Source: Pseudomonadota bacterium (GTDB taxonomy: Bacteria > Pseudomonadota > Alphaproteobacteria > Sphingomonadales > SMXR01). From it: DNA of 8,015 bases. Below, one piece after another: positions 1 to 6,805 of this stretch. The stretch spans positions 1-8,015 of the forward strand of contig JACZYI010000077.1 in assembly GCA_022571175.1 (NCBI GenBank). The letters run 5' to 3'. The notes under the pieces are model-generated. The model was given only the letters and a program-made list of their open reading frames with translations. It was not told the origin of the DNA and made no database searches. A program made the translations under genes and the position numbers. Position 1 is the stretch's first letter. Each line of letters starts with the position of its first letter.

Positions 1-381
1 TATCCTGGTGTTTCAGGTTTTTTGGACAGTTTGGCTGGAAAAAATATTCCCGCCGCAGTCATCACCAAGAAATCTGGTGCCCTAGCAAGTCAATTACTGG
101 AAGAGTTGTCTTTCTCTCGGTATTTTATTGCAATTTTGGGTGGCGACAGCCAATTTGGAGCAAAACCAGATCCGGAGCCGCTGCTACACATGTGCAATGA
201 GGTCGGAATTCGAGCGGATGAAGCTTTGATGGTGGGCGATTCTGAAATGGATTATGAAGCCGCACACCGCGCCGGAATGCCCATCGCCCTCATTAACTCC
301 GGCTATTCTAAAGACAATCTTGCCGCGCTGGATCCGGATTATCTGTTGAGTAAGTTTGAAAACCTGTTTGACCTCATCTAA
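1..381 (+). CDS. HAD-superfamily hydrolase, phosphoglycolate phosphatase-like (C-terminal part)
   Basis: The reading frame is open from base 1, so the gene starts left of the window. 126 residues are visible, with a TAA stop at 379-381. The visible part carries the later HAD motifs: the motif II region VITKK (Thr at visible residue 22), the motif III lysine in GAKPDPEP (Lys55), and motif IV GDSEMD (Asp80 and Asp84). The order and spacing, with the YPGV segment before motif II, are those of subfamily IA enzymes such as phosphoglycolate phosphatase (Gph), which dephosphorylates 2-phosphoglycolate in the cytoplasm. The motif I nucleophile DxD and the cap domain lie outside the window, so substrate cannot be judged; a related sugar-phosphate phosphatase is equally possible. 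A TTG at 22 is an internal codon, not the start. Confidence 0.85.
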   Translation, partial: YPGVSGFLDSLAGKNIPAAVITKKSGALASQLLEELSFSRYFIAILGGDSQFGAKPDPEPLLHMCNEVGIRADEALMVGDSEMDYEAAHRAGMPIALINSGYSKDNLAALDPDYLLSKFENLFDLI

Positions 382-436
382 TCAACACAAAATGTTTTTT
401 AAGGAGCCCATGTCTTGCCAATCCATAAATCGTACA

Positions 437-465
437 TGGACCAGGCATTCATCTAAGTTTATAAA
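437..465 (+). promoter_or_regulatory. Possible promoter of egtBD
   Basis: In the 135-base gap between the phosphatase and egtB, TGGACC (437-442) and TATAAA (460-465) are separated by exactly 17 bases. They match the sigma-70 -35 and -10 consensus at 4 and 5 of 6 positions. A start site near 472 would leave a leader of about 45 bases before egtB. Spacing and position are good, but the -35 is imperfect. No terminator hairpin is evident after the phosphatase stop, so read-through is also possible. Confidence 0.35.
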
Positions 466-516
466 AATATCTGTTGCGTCCATTGAAGATCGAACCAAAC
501 CCCGGAGAATTTTCAA

Positions 517-1818
517 ATGTCCACAGGGCTGAAAAATCTTTTTTTTGACCAATCTCTTTTAGAGCATGGCAATGCCGAGGCGCGTTTCCTGAAAGTGCGA
601 AACGAAAGCGAGCGGCTGTCCGCCCCGCTAACTGAGAAAGATTGTGCCGTGCAATCCATGTTGGAAGCAAGCCCGGTAAAATGGAACCTGGCGCATACCA
701 GCTGGTTCTTCGAGACTTTTCTCCTGAAGAAATTTTTGCCTGATTACCAATTATTTGATGACGAGTTTCCTTACTTTTTCAATTCCTATTATGAGGCGGA
801 GGGTGCGCGACAGCCGCGCGGAAAGCGGGGAATACTGACCCGTCCTGATCTGGCCAGGGTCATGAAATATCGGACCCAAGTGACGGAGGCCATCGCTCAG
901 CTGATCGGTCAAAGTCAAAAAACTGAGAATTGGCAACAAATTGCAACCCTGATCGACATTGGATGTCACCACGAAGAGCAACATCAGGAGCTTTTGCTGA
1001 CAGATATCAAGCACGTCTTTTTCTCGGACCCTCTAAAACCGGTCTATTTCCAGCCAGAGCCCAGGGAAAGACGGGACGCGCCTGATCTTGGTTGGGTCTT
1101 CTTTGAAGCGGGAGTCACTGAAATTGGGCATAGCGGTGAGGGATTTGGCTTCGATTGTGAAGGGCCACGCCATCGTATTTTTTTGGAATCTTTTTCACTC
1201 GCAAATCGCTTGGCGACCAATGGCGAGTATCTGGAATTTATCCAGGATGGCGGTTATTCCAGAACTGAATTCTGGTTGACGGATGGATTTGACTGGGTGC
1301 TTCGGGAAAATCTTGATCACCCAATTTACTGGCAGAAAGATGCAGACGGATGGCAACAGTTCACACTTCATGGCATGGCCTCCCTGGACCCTTCGGAACC
1401 GGTCTCACACCTTAGTTATTATGAAGCGAACGCTTTTGCCAAATGGTCCGGCTGTCGCCTGCCCTATGAAGGTGAATTGGAACAGGCTGTGGGTTCAATT
1501 AAATTGGATGGCACGGTCAATGATCTGGCGAGCGGTCTGCTGATGCCAAGAGTTGCCGTCACCGCAGATGGGATAAAGCAGCTTGCAGGAGAGGTTTGGG
1601 AGTGGACCCTGTCAGCCTTTGCACCCTACCCCGGGTTTCAGGCAGAGGATGGTGCCCTCGGCGAATATAATGGCAAGTTCATGTGCAACCAGTTCGTACT
1701 GCGAGGGGGATCATGCTTGACACCCGCTGGCCATTGGCGCCCCACATACCGGAATTTCTTTTACCCCGATGCACGGTGGCAAATGACCGGAATTCGCCTG
1801 GCGAGGACAGAAAAATGA
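517..1818 (+). CDS. egtB: Ergothioneine biosynthesis protein EgtB (sulfoxide synthase)
   Basis: This 433-residue protein is a non-heme iron enzyme that uses O2 to join a thiol to C2 of the imidazole ring of trimethylhistidine (hercynine), the central step of ergothioneine synthesis. The N-terminal DinB-like domain (about 20-170) supplies the three iron-binding histidines: His60 in WNLAHTSWFFE, and His152 and His156 in HHEEQHQELLLTDIKH. The C-terminal FGE-sulfatase-like domain (about 190-432) contains GEVWEWT (358-364), LRGGS (395-399) and RNFFYPDARW (412-421). Tyr91-Tyr92 in NSYYE and the RNFFYPDARW segment resemble the cysteine-using EgtB type rather than the mycobacterial type that uses gamma-glutamylcysteine. 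The ATG at 517 has GGAG at 504-507, nine bases upstream. The stop codon overlaps the egtD start, which indicates translational coupling. Length is normal for the family. Confidence 0.93.
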   Translation: MSTGLKNLFFDQSLLEHGNAEARFLKVRNESERLSAPLTEKDCAVQSMLEASPVKWNLAHTSWFFETFLLKKFLPDYQLFDDEFPYFFNSYYEAEGARQPRGKRGILTRPDLARVMKYRTQVTEAIAQLIGQSQKTENWQQIATLIDIGCHHEEQHQELLLTDIKHVFFSDPLKPVYFQPEPRERRDAPDLGWVFFEAGVTEIGHSGEGFGFDCEGPRHRIFLESFSLANRLATNGEYLEFIQDGGYSRTEFWLTDGFDWVLRENLDHPIYWQKDADGWQQFTLHGMASLDPSEPVSHLSYYEANAFAKWSGCRLPYEGELEQAVGSIKLDGTVNDLASGLLMPRVAVTADGIKQLAGEVWEWTLSAFAPYPGFQAEDGALGEYNGKFMCNQFVLRGGSCLTPAGHWRPTYRNFFYPDARWQMTGIRLARTEK

Positions 1819-2819
1819 ATAAACCACCAAAAAATGATGTTTTCGTTCAAAGGACTGCCAGCTTTATTGATCTGCAACCCACCAATGAGTCCTTTGAAGA
1901 AGCCATTATATGTGGCTTGTCAGGGGAGAAAAAATCCCTGCCGAGCAAGTTTTTCTACGATGCCAGAGGGTCACGCCTGTTCGATGAAATATGCGTAACC
2001 CCGGAATATTACCCCACCCGGACAGAGATTGGCATTCTTGCAAAAATTGGCAGCGAACTGGCCAACATGATCCCTGAACGTAGCCAGCTGATAGAATTTG
2101 GTGCGGGAAACAGCACCAAGGTCCGTCTGGTCCTGCGTGCGGTCCAGCGATTTGATAGTTACGTGGCCATTGATATCTCAGGCGAATATTTGCAGAAAGT
2201 TGCCAATGAACTGGCTAGTGATTTTCCCGAAATTAAGGTGACCGCACTTTGTGCCGATTATACCCGGTTATTCGAATTACCTGATGCCGACCATCATGAT
2301 GGCCCGGCGCGGGTCGGGTTTTTCCCCGGTTCCACGATTGGAAATCTGACCTCAGAGGGTGCCATCACCTTTCTGAGAAATATAGGCCATTTGCTGGGAG
2401 ACGGGGCAGGTTTTATAGTTGGCGCTGATTTGCTCAAGGACGAAAAAATCCTGCTCGCCGCCTATAATGATTCCCTGGGTGTCACCGCAGCCTTTAATCT
2501 GAATATTTTGCATCGTATAAATCGCGAATTGGAAGCAAACTTTGTCCCTGAATATTTTTCTCATACTGCCATTTTTAACCCGGAAAAAGAGCGGATGGAA
2601 ATGCATTTGACCAGCCTCCGCGATCAAACCGTCCGGTTGGCTGGCAGGGACTTTCATTTTGCCAAAGATGAAGCCATCCACACCGAAAATTCGCACAAAT
2701 ACACCATCAAGGGCTTTGGTGAACTTTTGGAAGCAGCTGGGCATAAGCCCCTTAAAGCCTGGACCGACCCGGAGGGACTTTTCAGTGTGCATTTCGCCAG
2801 AATTGGTGTCGCGGGATGA
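1815..2819 (+). CDS. egtD: L-histidine N-alpha-methyltransferase EgtD
   Basis: This 334-residue SAM-dependent methyltransferase converts histidine to N,N,N-trimethylhistidine (hercynine), the substrate of EgtB. Visible signatures are the family-typical SKFFYDARGSRLFDEI (44-59) followed by TPEYYPTRTE (62-71), the SAM-binding IEFGAGNSTK (93-102), AIDIS (118-122) and FPGSTIGNL (170-178). The substrate-pocket positions known from mycobacterial EgtD appear conserved: Asn177, Tyr217, the Met261/Met263 region, Glu291 and Ser293. The frame is open further upstream to 1683, but the ATG at 1815 is chosen because the family N-terminus begins here, GAGGA (1803-1807) sits seven bases upstream, and it forms an ATGA overlap with the egtB stop. 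Any product beginning further upstream would only reuse egtB coding sequence. Confidence 0.95.
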   Translation: MNKPPKNDVFVQRTASFIDLQPTNESFEEAIICGLSGEKKSLPSKFFYDARGSRLFDEICVTPEYYPTRTEIGILAKIGSELANMIPERSQLIEFGAGNSTKVRLVLRAVQRFDSYVAIDISGEYLQKVANELASDFPEIKVTALCADYTRLFELPDADHHDGPARVGFFPGSTIGNLTSEGAITFLRNIGHLLGDGAGFIVGADLLKDEKILLAAYNDSLGVTAAFNLNILHRINRELEANFVPEYFSHTAIFNPEKERMEMHLTSLRDQTVRLAGRDFHFAKDEAIHTENSHKYTIKGFGELLEAAGHKPLKAWTDPEGLFSVHFARIGVAG

Positions 2820-2905
2820 GGTGAGAAGCAATCCTGCGTTATTTTTAAAAACATGATAAACATGTCTTTCTGACTCCACAAAAAAAGGGGGGGGGAGAAC
2901 AGAAA
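2820..2905 (+). promoter_or_regulatory. egtD-cobD gap with A7-G9 homopolymer at the ribosome-binding site
   Basis: This 86-base gap holds a weak stem (ACATG 2851-2855 with CATGT 2861-2865, loop ATAAA) followed by CTTTC, too short and AT-rich to call a terminator. It then has seven A (2880-2886) running directly into nine G (2887-2895). The end of the G run plus AGA forms the Shine-Dalgarno region (GGGGGAGA) for the ATG at 2906. Long mononucleotide runs are prone to slippage, and a length change here would alter the spacing or strength of the ribosome-binding site. No cobalamin riboswitch is present; the gap is far too short for one. Confidence 0.5.
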
Positions 2906-3958
2906 ATGGATTTTGGAGTTAACTTGCCGTTCGCCATGGAAAATGCTTTGGCGATTCTCATGGCAGCCCTGATATTCAATCTTGTGTTCTGCAAGGAAAG
3001 CCTCCTGAACAGAACATTTCGCTCACCGGTGGCTATTGTGAGCCGGCTGGTTGATACCTTTGAGCGCCGCTATAACCGCCCCGAACTGAGCCCGGCCATG
3101 CGACGGGCCGATGGTATTTCGATCGTTTTTTCATCCCTGATTATGGCGTTGGCAGTGGGATTCGTCTTTGAAATCCTGGCCACATTGATGCCCTACGGCT
3201 GGCTGGTTGAAGTGGCAGTAATTGCCACTCTATTTTCCCTGAGACCCCATTTGGACCACTCGCGTATATTGGCTGAGGCGCTTGAAAGAGATGTGGCGGA
3301 AGCAAGGGCAACCCTGGCACTTACCACTGGACGGGATGCGCATAGACTGGATGAGTTGGGCATTGCCCGCGCTGGTATTGAAACCTCCGCCATCTCATTC
3401 GCGGAAGGCATTCTGACGCCTGTGATTTATTTTCTAATGTTTGGGGTGCCCGGACTGTTTGCCTTCAAAATTATCAATGTGGGTGCAAATATGATTGATG
3501 TCAGAAGCACAGATTTTGCTGATTTCGGCAACGCCTTCTGCAGGCTGAACAGTATTTTCCTGTGGCCTGGAGTAAAACTGGCCGTCATATTTATCAGCCT
3601 TTCAGCCCTTTTTACAAAACCCTCAAAATCTTTCACCGCCCTGACGGCAGGATTTGGAAAATGTCCTGGCTTTTTCCGTCCCCATCTTGGTGCGCCCGTA
3701 GCGGCCCTGGCAGGCGCTCTGAATACCCGCCTCGGTGGGCCGGTCTGTTTCGAGGAAAAGACCATCGAAGGTTGCTGGTTGAATGAAAATGCGCCAGAAC
3801 CCCTAAGCCACCATATGCTGGAAGCCCGCAGTATTTTTTTCCTGGCCAGCATGATCGTAGTTGCAACGCTGGTATTGTTTTATAACTTTGATATCTGGAT
3901 GCCCGCCGACAGTTTGCGGGGCTTTGGTGCTTGGGTATGGAGCCTGTTCACTTCCTGA
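2906..3958 (+). CDS. cobD: CobD/CbiB-family membrane protein, divergent
   Basis: This 350-residue protein resembles adenosylcobinamide-phosphate synthase (CobD/CbiB), the membrane enzyme that attaches aminopropanol phosphate to adenosylcobyric acid in B12 synthesis. Hydrophobic segments lie near 10-28, 71-112 (two), 168-190, 218-236 and 309-328. Family landmarks are GRDAHRLDELGIARAGIET (142-160), FGVPGLFAFKIIN (179-191), the Pro-His-Leu-Gly / ALAGALNTRLGGP stretch (259-279) and a late WLNE (291-294). Several usually conserved positions differ. The NFSDG-type motif reads SFAEG (164-168), the NTxDSMIG motif reads NVGANMID (191-198), and RLDD reads RLNS (213-216). It may therefore be a diverged paralogue. 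No other cobalamin gene is in the window. The ATG at 2906 follows the G-rich Shine-Dalgarno; Met11 is a second candidate start. It converges on the next gene with only 9 bases between stops. Confidence 0.75.
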   Translation: MDFGVNLPFAMENALAILMAALIFNLVFCKESLLNRTFRSPVAIVSRLVDTFERRYNRPELSPAMRRADGISIVFSSLIMALAVGFVFEILATLMPYGWLVEVAVIATLFSLRPHLDHSRILAEALERDVAEARATLALTTGRDAHRLDELGIARAGIETSAISFAEGILTPVIYFLMFGVPGLFAFKIINVGANMIDVRSTDFADFGNAFCRLNSIFLWPGVKLAVIFISLSALFTKPSKSFTALTAGFGKCPGFFRPHLGAPVAALAGALNTRLGGPVCFEEKTIEGCWLNENAPEPLSHHMLEARSIFFLASMIVVATLVLFYNFDIWMPADSLRGFGAWVWSLFTS

Positions 3959-3967
3959 GTTTAAAAT

Positions 3968-4429
3968 CTATTGCGCATAATCAAGCGGCAATACGGTTGT
4001 ATATTTCAACCGCTCCATGGCAAAGGAAGAACTCACATCGGACAATTCTACTTTTTGAATGAGGCGTTTGTAGAAGGCATCAAAAGCAGCCAGATCTGGA
4101 ACAACTACCCGCATCAAATAATCCGTATCGCCACTCATGCGGTAAAATTCGACCACCTCCTGGAAAGCATCAATCGCACTTGCAAATTTTTCCAGCCATT
4201 CCCAACTGTGATCATTGGTGCGGATAGCAACAAAAACATCGATGGAAAGGTTTAGTTTTTCGCGATCCAGAAGCGCCACGCGCTGCGTTATCACACCTTC
4301 TTTTTCCAGATTTTGAATGCGTCTCCAGCAGGGACTGGTGGACAGCCCCACTCGTTCGGCTACCTCCTGGGTGGAAAGAGAGGCATTTTCCTGCAAAAGG
4401 CATAATATTTTACGATCAATTTTATCCAC
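3968..4429 (-). CDS. Lrp/AsnC-family transcriptional regulator, DecR-like
   Basis: This 153-residue regulator has the standard Lrp layout: an N-terminal winged helix-turn-helix (about 2-50, with LSTQEVAERVGLSTSPCWRR as the helix-turn-helix core) and a C-terminal ligand-sensing RAM domain (about 63-145, with the effector-loop GDTDYLMRV at 100-108). Its ending, LSDVSSSFAMERLKYTT (129-145), and the HSWEW...VVEFYRMSGDTDYLMRV stretch closely resemble E. coli DecR (YbaO), which activates cysteine detoxification in response to L-cysteine. The start is a GTG at 4429 with AGGA ten bases upstream. The frame is closed by a TAG five codons further up, and the ATG at 4434 is out of frame. It is transcribed divergently from the DUF6356 gene, so it probably regulates itself and that gene. 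The effector and targets are inference. Confidence 0.9.
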   Translation of the reverse strand: MDKIDRKILCLLQENASLSTQEVAERVGLSTSPCWRRIQNLEKEGVITQRVALLDREKLNLSIDVFVAIRTNDHSWEWLEKFASAIDAFQEVVEFYRMSGDTDYLMRVVVPDLAAFDAFYKRLIQKVELSDVSSSFAMERLKYTTVLPLDYAQ

Positions 4430-4476
4430 GACATTAATTTCCTAATATTTCACCGTAAGTAAGTTTTAATTTCCAT

Positions 4477-4505
4477 ATTATAGCCAAATAAAAGGAATTT
4501 TAGAA
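4477..4505 (-). promoter_or_regulatory. Probable promoter of the Lrp/AsnC-family regulator
   Basis: On the minus strand a perfect TATAAT (4482 down to 4477) lies 17 bases downstream of TTCTAA (4505 to 4500). This would start transcription near 4470, leaving a leader of about 40 bases before the GTG at 4429. The region is AT-rich and includes the imperfect inverted pair AATTTCC (4468-4474) and GGAATTT (4494-4500) flanking the -10. Lrp-family proteins often bind such DNA to regulate themselves. Confidence 0.5.
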
Positions 4506-4513
4506 AGCTTTTT

Positions 4514-4546
4514 TTGACATTTTTCTGTTAGATTGATCTCAATAAG
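4514..4546 (+). promoter_or_regulatory. Candidate -35 box and FNR-like dyad upstream of the DUF6356 gene
   Basis: A consensus -35 hexamer TTGACA occurs at 4514-4519, but no good -10 follows at 16-18 bases; TCTCAA at 4537-4542 is the nearest by spacing. Overlapping that place is the small dyad ATTGA-TC-TCAAT (4532-4543). Read as TTGAT-CTCA-ATAAG (4533-4546), it matches an FNR/FixK-type box fully in the left half and at 3 of 5 bases in the right. An activator-dependent promoter would fit a good -35 with a poor -10, but this is weak. Confidence 0.25.
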
Positions 4547-4578
4547 CCGAAAATAATCTACCTGAAGGGATAAAAATC

Positions 4579-4824
4579 ATGAGCACAAAAAATGTGCTGA
4601 CAGACCATCTGGCTGAAATTGATGAGAGCTATTCTGAACATTTACGCGTCGCCTTCACTTTTGGCGTGCGGATGGTCACGGGCGGAATGGCCTGTATAAT
4701 TCATGCAATCCTGCCGTTCACATTCCAAAAGACCGGGAGCAAATGCATTACTAAACTGCATGATGAAATGGTGACCAATCGAGGGGATATCTCGAAACGC
4801 CGGAGCGGCGTGCACATAGCATAA
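4579..4824 (+). CDS. DUF6356 family small protein
   Basis: This 81-residue protein matches the pattern I associate with the DUF6356 family, common in alphaproteobacteria. The pattern is an N-terminal LTDHLAEIDESYSEHLRVA (7-25), then FGVRMVTGGMACIIHAILPF (28-47) and a C-terminal FQKTGSKCITKLHDEM (49-64). The hydrophobic, glycine-containing middle with a histidine before a proline suggests one membrane-associated helix, and the family function is unknown. The ATG at 4579 has GAAGGGA (4564-4570) upstream, a good ribosome-binding site. It is divergent from the Lrp/AsnC-family regulator, which may control it. The 17-residue tail after the family core is basic and looks non-conserved. No terminator is seen before the permease gene, so co-transcription is possible. 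Confidence 0.75.
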   Translation: MSTKNVLTDHLAEIDESYSEHLRVAFTFGVRMVTGGMACIIHAILPFTFQKTGSKCITKLHDEMVTNRGDISKRRSGVHIA

Positions 4825-4840
4825 TCCTCCCTCCCCACTC

Positions 4841-4860
4841 CTATCAGTTCCAACTGGTAG
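4841..4860. promoter_or_regulatory. 20-bp imperfect palindrome upstream of the permease gene
   Basis: CTATCAGTTC-CAACTGGTAG matches its own reverse complement at 16 of 20 positions: arms CTATCAGTT and AACTGGTAG, with only CC between them. The near-zero loop argues against an RNA hairpin and for a binding site of a dimeric regulator. It lies in the 89-base gap between the DUF6356 stop and the permease start, 54 bases before the ATG. No clear -35/-10 pair was found in this gap. Confidence 0.4.
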
Positions 4861-4913
4861 TAACGCCCAAGTCCGTCTAGGCTCATATTCGGGTAATCCT
4901 TGGAAAAAATACC

Positions 4914-6695
4914 ATGAGTGCAGACCAGGCGACCATTTTCGGCCTTATGATTTTTCTGATGGCGATGTTTGTTTGGGGCCGCTGGCGCTATGACATTGTG
5001 GCAATTGCTGGCCTCCTGCTTTCGGTGTTATTAGGTGTGGTTTCCCCAAATGATGCGTTCGCCGGATTTTCCAATGCAGCCGTAATAACTGTAGCTGCGG
5101 TTCTGATTATTTCTCGCGGACTTGATGTCTCGGGCGCCATTGATCTCCTCACCAGCATTCTTTTGCCGAAAGTCAAGAGCATGACGCTCCAGCTGGGGAG
5201 CCTGACTGGCATTGCTGCCGTACTTTCAGCCTTCATGAATAATGTTGGTGCGCTTGCACTCTTGATGCCGGCTACCATTGAAGCGGCGCGCGAGCTTAAA
5301 AAATCTCCCTCGCTCTTTTTGATGCCCTTGTCCTTTGGCTCAATTCTGGGTGGGCTGGTCACTCTGATTGGAACGCCACCAAATATTATTATTGCCAGCT
5401 TTCGGGGCGAGGCTCTGGGCGAGCCTTACGGCATGTTTGATTTCACGCCCGTGGGTATCGTCATCATGGTGGTGGGTGTCATTTTCCTGTCCCTGGTTGG
5501 CTGGCGTCTGGTACCGAAAGAACGGGCGGGCAAATCAGCCCCAGACGAATTGTTTGAAATTGATGCATATGTGGCAGAACTGCGGGTTGGTGAAAATTCG
5601 AAGGCGATTGGAATCAGCATGGTTGACGTCCGCGATGCGGCAGCGGAAGCAGATGTGCAGATCGCGGGGCTGATTCGTAGAGGAAAGCGCAATTTGCGTC
5701 CGGCTCAAGGAACCATTCTGGAGGAAAAGGATATTTTGCTGCTGGAGGCCGGGCCCGATGAGCTGGACCTGTTCACGCACGCCCTTGATCTGGAAATTGT
5801 CGGAGAAATAGAAAAAACCCGGGCGCTCTTTTCTTCGGATGATGTGCAGCTGATTGAGGCTGTGGTGACGGAGGATAGCCGACTGGTGGGACGGGCCATG
5901 GCCGAGCTTCGCCTCCGGTCCCGTTACCATATAAATATTCTGGGAGTATCCCGGTCGGGGCGGCCCATCCGCAATCACTTGCGTCATGTGGTGGCCAAAA
6001 CGGGTGACATTCTTCTTTTCCAGGCGGACAGCGAGACCCTGAGCAACTCTATGCAGCGTTTGGGCCTGCTACCCCTAGCGGGTCGTCGCCTGAGCATGGG
6101 ACAACGTGATCAGGCCTGGATAGCTGCGGGTTTATTGGCCAGTGCGGTGGCGCTTTCGGCAGCGGGCCTGTTATCGCTCACCATCGCCCTGACCACAGCA
6201 GCTCTTGGCATGGTGCTTTTAAATATTGTGCCCCCACGCGACGTCTATACCGCCATTGACTGGCCCGTGATTGTGCTGGTGGCCGCCATGATCCCCATTG
6301 GCGGAGCCTTGCAGACCACAGGGGCCACGGAACTGGTGGCCACGCAAATTTTATCATGGTCGGGGGGATTGCCCGCATGGGTGGCGGTCGCTCTGCTGTT
6401 GCTGGTCACCATGACCCTCTCGGACGTTATGAACAACGTCGCCACCGCGGTGGTGATGGCGCCGGTCGGGCTGGCGGTGGCCGCCGCCCTCGGGGTCAAC
6501 CCGGATACTTTTTTGATGGCGGTGGCGGTCGGCGCCAGTTGCGCCTTCCTGACCCCGATCGGCCACAAGAACAATGCCCTGATCCTGGGCCCGGGCGGCT
6601 ATAAATTTGGCGATTACTGGCGCATGGGCCTGCCGCTTGAGGTTTTGATCCTGCTGGTCGCCGTGCCGATGATTTTGACTGTCTGGCCGCTCTAG
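4914..6695 (+). CDS. SLC13/DASS-family permease with two RCK_C (TrkA_C) domains
   Basis: This 593-residue inner-membrane transporter has two hydrophobic halves (about 5-200 and 400-592) separated by a soluble region of about 200 residues. The soluble region looks like two tandem RCK_C domains (about 212-295 and 300-385), as in the SLC13-type permeases of the SAC1/citrate-transporter kind. Both halves carry the repeat motifs expected near the cation and substrate sites: MNNVGALALLMP (108-119) with LIGTPPN (151-157), and SDVMNNVATAVVMAP (503-517) with TPIGHKNN (547-554). Where dicarboxylate transporters have Ser-Asn-Thr, this protein has Asn-Asn-Val, common in the RCK_C branch, whose substrates include sulfate and other anions. 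Substrate is not determinable here. The ATG at 4914 has only a weak GGA upstream. Base composition rises from about 50% to about 67% GC from roughly base 6240 on. Confidence 0.9.
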   Translation: MSADQATIFGLMIFLMAMFVWGRWRYDIVAIAGLLLSVLLGVVSPNDAFAGFSNAAVITVAAVLIISRGLDVSGAIDLLTSILLPKVKSMTLQLGSLTGIAAVLSAFMNNVGALALLMPATIEAARELKKSPSLFLMPLSFGSILGGLVTLIGTPPNIIIASFRGEALGEPYGMFDFTPVGIVIMVVGVIFLSLVGWRLVPKERAGKSAPDELFEIDAYVAELRVGENSKAIGISMVDVRDAAAEADVQIAGLIRRGKRNLRPAQGTILEEKDILLLEAGPDELDLFTHALDLEIVGEIEKTRALFSSDDVQLIEAVVTEDSRLVGRAMAELRLRSRYHINILGVSRSGRPIRNHLRHVVAKTGDILLFQADSETLSNSMQRLGLLPLAGRRLSMGQRDQAWIAAGLLASAVALSAAGLLSLTIALTTAALGMVLLNIVPPRDVYTAIDWPVIVLVAAMIPIGGALQTTGATELVATQILSWSGGLPAWVAVALLLLVTMTLSDVMNNVATAVVMAPVGLAVAAALGVNPDTFLMAVAVGASCAFLTPIGHKNNALILGPGGYKFGDYWRMGLPLEVLILLVAVPMILTVWPL

Positions 6696-6727
6696 CCGCC
6701 GCCGATTATCATTCCTTAACCTACCTC

Positions 6728-6736
6728 TGTTATAAT
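6728..6736 (+). promoter_or_regulatory. Extended -10 promoter of the cyclase gene
   Basis: TGTTATAAT at 6728-6736 is a perfect extended -10 element (TG-N-TATAAT). A partial -35 (TTATCA, 6706-6711) lies 19 bases upstream, slightly far, but extended -10 promoters tolerate a weak -35. The predicted start near 6743 gives a leader of about 60 bases before the ATG at 6806. The gap from the permease stop (6695) to 6806 holds nothing else that I recognise. Confidence 0.5.
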
Positions 6737-6805
6737 CAGCTTCGCGGTTAAATCCGTTTTGAGCATTTGGGTTGCCCTTATGTTGTTTTTAAGAAATGAA
6801 CAGCC

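Noticed and set aside
1683..1814. Longer reading frame upstream of egtD beginning at 1683
   Set aside because: The 44 extra residues lie wholly inside egtB coding sequence. The ATG at 1815 has a proper Shine-Dalgarno, an ATGA overlap and the family N-terminus.
2352..2879. 175-codon open frame on the minus strand opposite egtD
   Set aside because: It is antisense to a well-supported methyltransferase gene, resembles no family and shows no ribosome-binding site that stands out; it is a shadow frame.
3427..3866. Overlapping minus-strand frames of 141 and 77 codons opposite the CobD-like gene
   Set aside because: Rich in Arg, Pro and Gly as expected from antisense of a membrane-protein gene, with no family resemblance.
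4431..4434. ATG at 4434 as the start of the Lrp/AsnC-family regulator
   Set aside because: It is out of frame with the regulator; the in-frame GTG at 4429 is the only reasonable start before the upstream TAG.
5535..5987. 150-codon minus-strand frame opposite the permease
   Set aside because: It lies opposite the RCK_C region of a clear gene and has no recognisable motif; shadow frame.
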